Shown: positions 58,331 to 64,000 of the stretch, piece by piece
Layout of the letters: each line of letters opens with the position of its first letter
Position numbering within the stretch: the stretch's first letter is position 1
Source of the DNA: Bos javanicus
Lineage: Eukaryota; Chordata; Mammalia; Artiodactyla; Bovidae
DNA: 64,000 nucleotides
NCBI RefSeq assembly: GCF_032452875.1
Contig: NC_083878.1
Span: forward strand, 38,951,878 to 39,015,877
Direction of reading: 5' to 3'
Made by a program: the position numbers and the translations under genes
Notes under the pieces: generated by a model
Told to the model about the DNA's origin: nothing
Database searches by the model: none
What the model saw: only the letters and a program-made list of their open reading frames with translations

Positions 58331-58792
58331 AGTTGACTATGGTTCAGATCATGAACTCCATATTGCCAAATTCAGAATTAAATTGAAGAAAGTAGGGGAA
58401 ACTACTAGGCCATTCAGGTATGATCTAAATCAAATCCCTTATACTATACAGTGGAAGTGAGAGATTTAAGGGACTAGATCTGATAGAGTGCCTGTATGGA
58501 TGGGGGTTTGCGACATTGTATAGGAGACAGGGATCAAGACCATTTCCAAGAAAAAGAAATGGAAAAAAGCAAAATGGCTGTCTGAGGAGGTCTTATAAAT
58601 AGTTGTGAAAAGAAGAGAAGCGAAAAGCAAAGGAGAAAAGGAAAGATATATCCATTTGAATGCAGAGTTCCAAATAACAAGGAGAGATATGAAAGCCTTC
58701 TTCAGTAATCAGTGCAAAAAAAAGAGGAAAACAATAGAATGGGAAAGACTAGAAATCTCTTCGAGAAAATTAGAGATACCAAGGAAACATTT
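58331..58792 (+). mobile_element. BovB, inverted 5' portion of the same insertion (plus part)
   Basis: The upstream BovB segment (GACTATGGTTCAGATCATGA to ACCAAGGAAACATTT) lies in the opposite orientation to its neighbour and stops at the right TSD. CATCTTTACTCA at 56605-56616 and 58793-58804 is a perfect 12-bp TSD around both parts. Confidence 0.93.
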
Positions 58793-58804
58793 CATCTTTA
58801 CTCA

Positions 58805-58958
58805 GCTGTGTTAAATATTTAACCATGTACAATTTCATGAAATGATTGTGCATTTGCTGTAAAATGTTACCAAGTGTAATGTCTAGTGAACAAACAATAT
58901 TTCATATACACAATTCCAAGTGAAAATTTGTCTAAGGTTTAGAATTGGAAAATGTTAG
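58805..58958. other. Short single-copy gap
   Basis: A/T-rich, nothing recognised. It continues the target-site sequence of the inverted BovB. Confidence 0.5.
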
Positions 58959-59837
58959 CCTGCTTATTTAACTTATATGCAGAATACATCATAAGAAATG
59001 CTGGGCTGGAAGAAGCATAAGTTGGAATCAAGATTGCTGGGAGAAATATCAACAACCTCAGATATGTAGATGACACCACCCTTATGGCAGAAAGTGAGAA
59101 AAACTAAAGCACCTCTTGATGAAAGAGAAAGAGGAGAGTGAAAAAGTTGGCTCAAAATCAACATTCAGAAAACTTAGATCATGGCGTCTGGTCCTATCAC
59201 TTCATGGCAAACAAATGGGAAAACAGTGGAAACAGTGTCAGACTTTATTTTTGGGGGCTCCAAAATCACTGCAGATGGTGATTGCAGCCATGAAATTAAA
59301 AGACGCTTACTCCTTGGAAGGAAAGTTATGACCAACCTAGATAGCATATTGAAAAGCAGAGATATCACTTTGTCAACAAAGATTCATCTAGTCAAGGCCA
59401 TGGTGTTTCCAGTAGACATGTATGGATGTGAGAGTTGGACTGTGAAGAAGCTGAGTGCCGAAAATTGACGCTTTTGAACTGTGGTGTTGGAGAAGACTCT
59501 TGAGAGTCCCTTGGACTGCAAGGGGGTCCAACCAGTCCATCCTAAAGGAGATCAGTCCTGGGTGTTCATTGGAAGGACTGATGTTGAAACTGAAACTCCA
59601 ATACTTTGGCCACCTGATGTGAAGAACTGACTCATTTGAAAAGTCCCTGATGCTGGGAAAGATTGAGGGCAGTAGAAGGGGATGACAGAGGATGAGACAG
59701 TTAGATGGCATCACCAACTCAATGGACATGAATTTGAGAAAACTTCGGGATTGGTGATGGACAGGGAGGCCTGGCTGCAGTTCATGGGGTCACAAATAGT
59801 GGGACATGACTGATTAACTGAACTGTACTGAACTGAG
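58959..59837 (+). mobile_element. BovB 3' part
   Basis: Begins in RT motif B (TGCTTATTTAACTTATATGC), passes motif C (GATATGTAGATGACACCACC, YVDD-like, both Asp kept) and ends ACTGAACTGTACTGAACTGA. Frame breaks occur near 59105, 59160 and 59460. Confidence 0.9.
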
Positions 59838-60196
59838 TCTCATATAATGAAGTATTGATTTTTTTTTGCCCCATTGTCTTTTGTTTAGTGTGTTTACACT
59901 TACCACATTTGACCTTCTGTAGGCTGACAGGAGGTCCTGAAGTTGAGACGTTCAGTCATATACACAGCATTAATCTCCATGAGAAGCATCTTTGAATTTC
60001 TATTTTTTCTTCAGTCCTTATTTTCCATTCCTGATTTATTTATTTCCAATAACCATTCCAGTGCCATCTTTTCATAAGCTCATTAACTCTTTTTTGAAAG
60101 AACCAGAGTATATATTCAGGAACTTAAAAATGTAACCATCAAGCTGTCTTTATCAAATGTCAACCAAAGCCACAGGAACAGCATTAAGGAAATTCT
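59838..60196. other. Single-copy gap
   Basis: No repeat or gene recognised. Confidence 0.5.
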
Positions 60197-60206
60197 AAAT
60201 CAACTA

Positions 60207-60728
60207 AGTTATGACCAACCTAGATAGCATATTCAAAAGCAGAGACATTACTTTGCCAACAAAGGTCTGTCTAGTCAAGGCTATGGTTTTTCCAGTGGTC
60301 AGGTATGGATGTGAGTGTTGGACTGTGAAGAAGGCTGAGCACCCGAAGAATTGACGCTTTTGAACTGTGGTGTTGGAGAAGACTCTCGAGAGTCCCTTGG
60401 ACTGCAAGGAGATCCAACCAGTCCATTCTGAAGGAGATAAGCCCTGGGTGATCTTTGGAAGGACTGATGTTGAAGCTGAAACTCCAGTACTTTGGGCACC
60501 TCATGCGAAGAGTTGACTCATTGGAAAAGACTCTGATGCTGGGAGGGATTGGGGGCAGGAGGAGAAGGGGACGACAGAGGATGAGATGGCTGGATGGCAT
60601 CACTGACTCGATGGACGTGAGTCTGAGTGAACTCCGGGAGTGGTGATGGACAGGGAGGCCTGGCGTGCGGCGATTCATGGGGTTGCAAAGAGTCAGACAT
60701 GACTAAGCAACTGAATTAAACTGAACTG
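60207..60728 (+). mobile_element. BovB 3'-terminal copy with perfect 10-bp TSD
   Basis: AGTTATGACCAACCTAGATA to the GAATTAAACTGAACTG tail. AAATCAACTA occurs at 60197-60206 and 60729-60738. 522 bases, little diverged. Confidence 0.95.
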
Positions 60729-60787
60729 AAATCAACTACCATAAACGGAAAACAAAAATAAAACTACACTGCCATGAACTAAGGGTT

Positions 60788-60797
60788 TTTATTTATT
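60788..60797 (-). promoter_or_regulatory. Candidate polyadenylation signals (minus strand)
   Basis: Two overlapping AATAAA hexamers read on the minus strand (AATAAATAAA), about 690 bases beyond the stop of the candidate terminal exon at 61486-61765. The hexamer is common by chance in A/T-rich DNA. Confidence 0.25.
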
Positions 60798-60862
60798 TTT
60801 CACATGGACTATGTGAATAAACATTTCATCTAAGTTTGGATTAAATATATTATATTTTAGTA

Positions 60863-60956
60863 CAGTAATTTGCATTTATGGGGAAACAAAGATTTAGTTA
60901 TTGGGTTAAAATCAATGCAGTTAATTTGCATACATGATGAAACAGAGATTTAGTTT
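60863..60956. repeat. Imperfect direct duplication with octamer-like cores
   Basis: CAGTAATTTGCATTTATGGG (from 60864) and CAGTTAATTTGCATACATGA (from about 60919) begin two copies of about 37 bases, both continuing AAACAAAGATTTAGTT / AAACAGAGATTTAGTT. Each holds ATTTGCAT, the reverse of the POU octamer. Confidence 0.7.
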
Positions 60957-61485
60957 GAATTAGAAAAAAATCTCTCTTTCAAGAGAAAGAAGAGGAAGAA
61001 TTCTCTCTTCCTTTAGCACACAAAGTCAAACAAAGTTTTCATTCTTTTCTGAGATGATATAACTATTTTCAAAATGTTAGCATGAGGCTTTTATAAAGAA
61101 GACATCTTTGCAGACAATATACATTGACTTTTCTCTCCTCAGGACTCTCTTCACCTCAGAGCAGGACCTTAATTTCTTTCATCTTGAGCAAGGTTCCTTA
61201 GCTCCCCAAGGGAATATGGTACAAGTTGGAGTCAAGGTCTTATGAATAATGAACACATCTTGTTCCACATTATAACTCAAAATTGGCATTTATATCGGAT
61301 GAACGAAATATTCAACTAACAAAGGATGAAGACAGCTGAAAAAAAAGATTTAAAAATGAAAAATCCACATTTGTTCAGTGTGCCTTTTAAAATTCTAGGC
61401 AGGAGGGCAGGAAGAATCAACTTTTTTTTTTTTTTTTCCATGTGTACTTCTCTTCAGTATTCTTTGCCTTAACATTATTCAGGAA

Positions 61486-61765
61486 TTACATGTTGCCATT
61501 TGGTGTCTTAAGTGAGTGAGAACACACACTGAGATAATCAGTTAGTTCCTTTTCCTTCAGATGAACAGGTGGATTAATGCACACATTTTCTTTCCTGAAT
61601 TTATTGCGCTGATGACCTGAACCATTTGCTGAGGCCTCACTTAGCAAACTTGAGCAGCAGAGGTGATGACTGGGACTTGAACCATGAGTTGTGTCTTGCT
61701 GATTTTGTTCAAAGAATCTGATATTCTGAACATTGTTCAATTGATCATAGCTATGAGAATGGAAC
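61486..61765 (-). CDS. Candidate terminal coding exon, gene unknown
   Basis: On the minus strand a pyrimidine-rich CCTTCTTCCCCTTAG acceptor abuts G-TTC-CAT, after which the frame stays open for 92 codons to a TAA at 61486-61488. The protein piece begins FHSHSYDQLNNVQ and ends SHSLKTPNGNM; it is rich in Ser, Asn and His with no recognisable domain. If real, the preceding exon must end with two bases of a split codon. There is no in-frame ATG at its start, which suits an internal or last exon. I do not recognise the protein. It could be a chance frame. Confidence 0.3.
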
Positions 61766-63021
61766 CTAAGGGGAAGAAGGACTAAGACAACTATGTATCC
61801 TGTGTAACTGGTACCTACTTAGCCCCTTTCTTGTTTCTGTCTTCTCTTTTAAGCAAAATAATCAGAGTTGAAAATATAAAGAAGGTCCAGAAGGCTAAAA
61901 ACTGACAAGCATATTTGTAAGGACTTTTCCAGCAGTAAGTCTGGCTTATCTATCTTAGGTTAATTCACTAACTCTACTTAGAGGCAATAAAGCCTTGTTT
62001 CCTTTAAACACATTACAAACATGTCACTAATTCACTAATTAATCTTGACCCTCTTGGTTTGTTCATTCATTCATTTATAATCCAACATGTCTTTGAATCT
62101 ATCTGCCACTAACAAGGTTAGATGCTCAGGATACAGCAGTGAGGACAACAGACTCACTCATAGAGTTCACACACTTCAGGGAAAATAGATTTTGCACAAG
62201 CAGTTGCCTATGAGTTGAGTAATATGAAGCAGAAGTACAAGGTGCTGTGAAAACTTACTACAAAAATGTTTCAGGTCAAGTTTCTCAGAAGGACTCTTGT
62301 ATTTGAGAAGCAGTCTTTGGAGAAACGGGGTAAATATGAACAGAAAGGGGATGGGTACCCTAGCCTGATGCTGCAAGGGTGTAAACAGTCCCAAATCAAG
62401 GCAAGTAAGCTGGGCTGTCATCCTGCCATGCCATCTGTCACTTGCAAAGGACTGGATGCAGAATAAGGGTGTGGGCATGGTGGTGAGAATGAAAGACCCA
62501 GATACTTTCAGCTTTCTGCACAAGTGGCTCTGGTACACTGAGGACAATAGGTCACAACAGACAGCTGTAGCTCATTGGAGGCAAAATTGCATAAAAAGCT
62601 GGGAGCAGGGCAGACAGAAATTTATTGATCATTTGCATCTAACACTGAATACACCCCACCATATCATAGCTGTCATTTCTGACTCCAGTTCTAATGCTCT
62701 TTAAATTGTTTTTTTTTTTTTTTCCTCTGCTAGTATGTTTTCTAAAGTTTTTTGTTGAAAGGTGGATATGAGATACTAAATAAAAGACTTTTAAGGTGTG
62801 GTGGGGAGAGGAAGCATTCTGTAATGCTAACAAGTCCTATAGTTAGATCTCAGTCTCATAGAAAGCCTGTATCCCTGGACTCTGAATTTCACCAGTGCTT
62901 CTCAATATTCTTCTTCCCCTACATGAGACAGGATGGGCTGCAGTTGCATATTTCCCTTCCCTCATATAGTTTGGATTCTGATAAAACCCCAGCAAACTAG
63001 GCTCTGGTAAAATAGTTTTAC

Positions 63022-63143
63022 CTGAGGATAGGCCTTAAAATCAGAATTCTCTAGCATATTTTCAAAGGGTTTCTTTTTTTGTCCTCTGCTGGAATCATGA
63101 AGAGAATTTTTTCTGATATTCACTGTGAGGATCTGTATGGCTC
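63022..63143 (-). CDS. Candidate internal exon (122 bp), gene unknown
   Basis: On the minus strand TATGTATGTTTTACCTGCAG is followed by a segment that is open in only one frame (other frames stop early) and ends CCTCAG before GTAAAACTAT, a good donor. It would encode about 40 residues beginning AIQILTVNIRKNSLHDSSRG and ending DFKAYPQ, basic in the middle (RGQKKKPFE). It ends in phase 0, which does not join the frame of the candidate exon at 61486-61765, so another exon would have to lie between them, or one call is wrong. Confidence 0.3.
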
Positions 63144-63687
63144 CTGCAGGTAAAACATACATAAATGTTGGGGAACCTCATGAGTGGGGCCCCTGTAGTT
63201 TTAAACTCTCAAACTTCCCACACTGAGCCTCCAGCAATTCCTCAATTACAGGGCAAGTTTTCCTGCACTGCACTGGTTCCTGTGGAAGTTACTGCTTACA
63301 GGTTCCCTCTCCAGTGTACTTGCTTCTCTGTGTACTTGCCTGTCTCCCCAGTTTGAGGGGCAATTGTGGGGCTGTGACATCATTTCTGTGATGGAGGTAA
63401 GAACAGTTGTTGATTTTTCAGTTTTTTATATGTTAGAGTGGAGTGATGACTTCTAAGTTTCTTAAATCCCAGACAGGAAAGCAGAAGTCCAAACTCCACT
63501 TTTTAAAAAATTAGAGTTCTTGATCTTTCTAAGTCTATTCTTTGGCTTTGTGTTCTCCAAGTTATGAAATCTCCATCTTTCTGATTGCTTAAACCAAACA
63601 CTTAGAGCTATCTTCAACTCCTCTCACTCTCTAACCCATCAGCAAATCCCATGGCATTACCTTTAAGACATATATATTATCCAGGCC

Positions 63688-63954
63688 CCCTTCATGGATC
63701 ACAGCATTGTCATGGAAAATGGCTTTACATAATGTAATGAAGCTATGAGCCATGCTGTGCATGGCCACCTAAGGTGGACAGGTCATAGTGAAGAGTTCTG
63801 ACAAAACATGGTCAACTGGAGGAGGAAATGGCAACCCACTCTAGTATTCTTGCCTGAAGAACCCTATGGACAGTATGAAAAGACAAAAAGATATGACACC
63901 AGAAGATGAGCACTCCTCCTAGGTCAGAAGGCATCCAATATGCTACTGGGGAAG
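63688..63954 (+). mobile_element. BovB 5' (endonuclease-end) fragment
   Basis: ATCACAGCATTGTCATGGAA, GCTATGAGCCATGCTGTGCA, GGTCATAGTGAAGAGTTCTG and CCAATATGCTACTGGGGAAG are blocks at the start of full-length BovB, upstream of its endonuclease. It is the only copy in the window that reaches this part of the element. It is interrupted at 63955 by a SINE. Confidence 0.85.
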
Positions 63955-64000
63955 TGAAAGTGAAAGTCGCTCAGTCATGTCTGACTGTTTGCGACCCCAT
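63955..64000 (-). mobile_element. Bov-tA/BovA SINE, cut by the window end
   Basis: TGAAAGTGAAAGTCGCTCAG then TCATGTCTGACTGTTTGCGA, the usual start of a reversed Bov-tA. The rest lies outside the window. Confidence 0.85.

Larger units (their letters stand above)
60739..63687. other. Single-copy region containing two candidate minus-strand exons
   Basis: The longest repeat-poor stretch of the right half. It contains poly-T runs at about 61421-61438 and 62710-62723, an imperfect direct duplication near 60.9 kb, and the two splice-bounded open segments listed separately. Confidence 0.55.

Noticed and set aside
62176..62547. 123-codon minus-strand frame
   Set aside because: Composition is not protein-like (hydrophobic and Cys/His scatter), no splice context, no family resemblance.
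1..64000. CRISPR arrays, operons, riboswitches, tRNA or rRNA genes
   Set aside because: The DNA is mammalian; the only tRNA-like sequence is the head of Bov-tA SINEs, and no regularly spaced identical repeats occur.

Overview
The window is a repeat-saturated, gene-poor stretch of a ruminant (most likely bovid) nuclear genome. The diagnosis rests on lineage-specific elements read directly in the sequence: BovB (RTE-type) LINEs ending in the CTGAACTGAACTGA tail, tRNA-derived Bov-tA SINEs, BovA2 dimeric SINEs, and young L1_BT-like 3' ends. Older layers (MIR, L1M-type, an ERVL-like element, a mariner remnant) lie beneath. Species cannot be fixed from the sequence alone. No intact host protein-coding gene is visible and no LINE reading frame is intact.

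Layout. 1-2533: apparently single-copy DNA with one cluster of transcription-factor-like motifs near 1.55 kb. 2.5-31.2 kb: stacked plus-strand L1 copies (called L1-A, A2, B, D, E and F here) broken up by BovB, Bov-tA and BovA2 insertions, many with readable target-site duplications (TSDs). 31.5-32.4 kb: an old minus-strand L1M remnant and a Bov-tA. 32.5-44.9 kb: one full-span ancient L1 (L1-I) with a 12/13 TSD, later invaded by at least seven elements, including a chimeric L1-antisense/BovB unit that itself holds an opposing BovB and a Bov-tA. 45.2-52.7 kb: a minus-strand ERVL-like element with two diverged LTR copies; the right LTR is split by a minus-strand L1 (L1-J). 52.8-55.9 kb: L1 tails and the best-preserved BovB reverse-transcriptase region. 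56.6-58.8 kb: a BovB with a 5' inversion between perfect 12-bp TSDs. 59-60.7 kb: two more BovB 3' fragments. 60.7-63.7 kb: largely single-copy DNA with two minus-strand segments that look like exons. 63.7-64.0 kb: a BovB endonuclease-end fragment and the start of a Bov-tA.

How the parts relate. The elements form a stratigraphy: MIR, L1M, ERVL-like and mariner first; then L1MA-like/artiodactyl L1s; then BovB and Bov-A/tA SINEs, which depend on BovB for mobilisation; then young L1_BT 3' fragments that interrupt BovB copies. Nothing here looks like a new coding system. The most informative observations are structural: two 5'-inverted (twin-primed) LINE insertions, a LINE-LINE chimera inside one TSD pair, a 128-bp unrecognised insertion with TSDs, a triple-TSD SINE stack, and the candidate exons at the right edge. 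All family names come from recognition by eye, without alignment to a repeat library.
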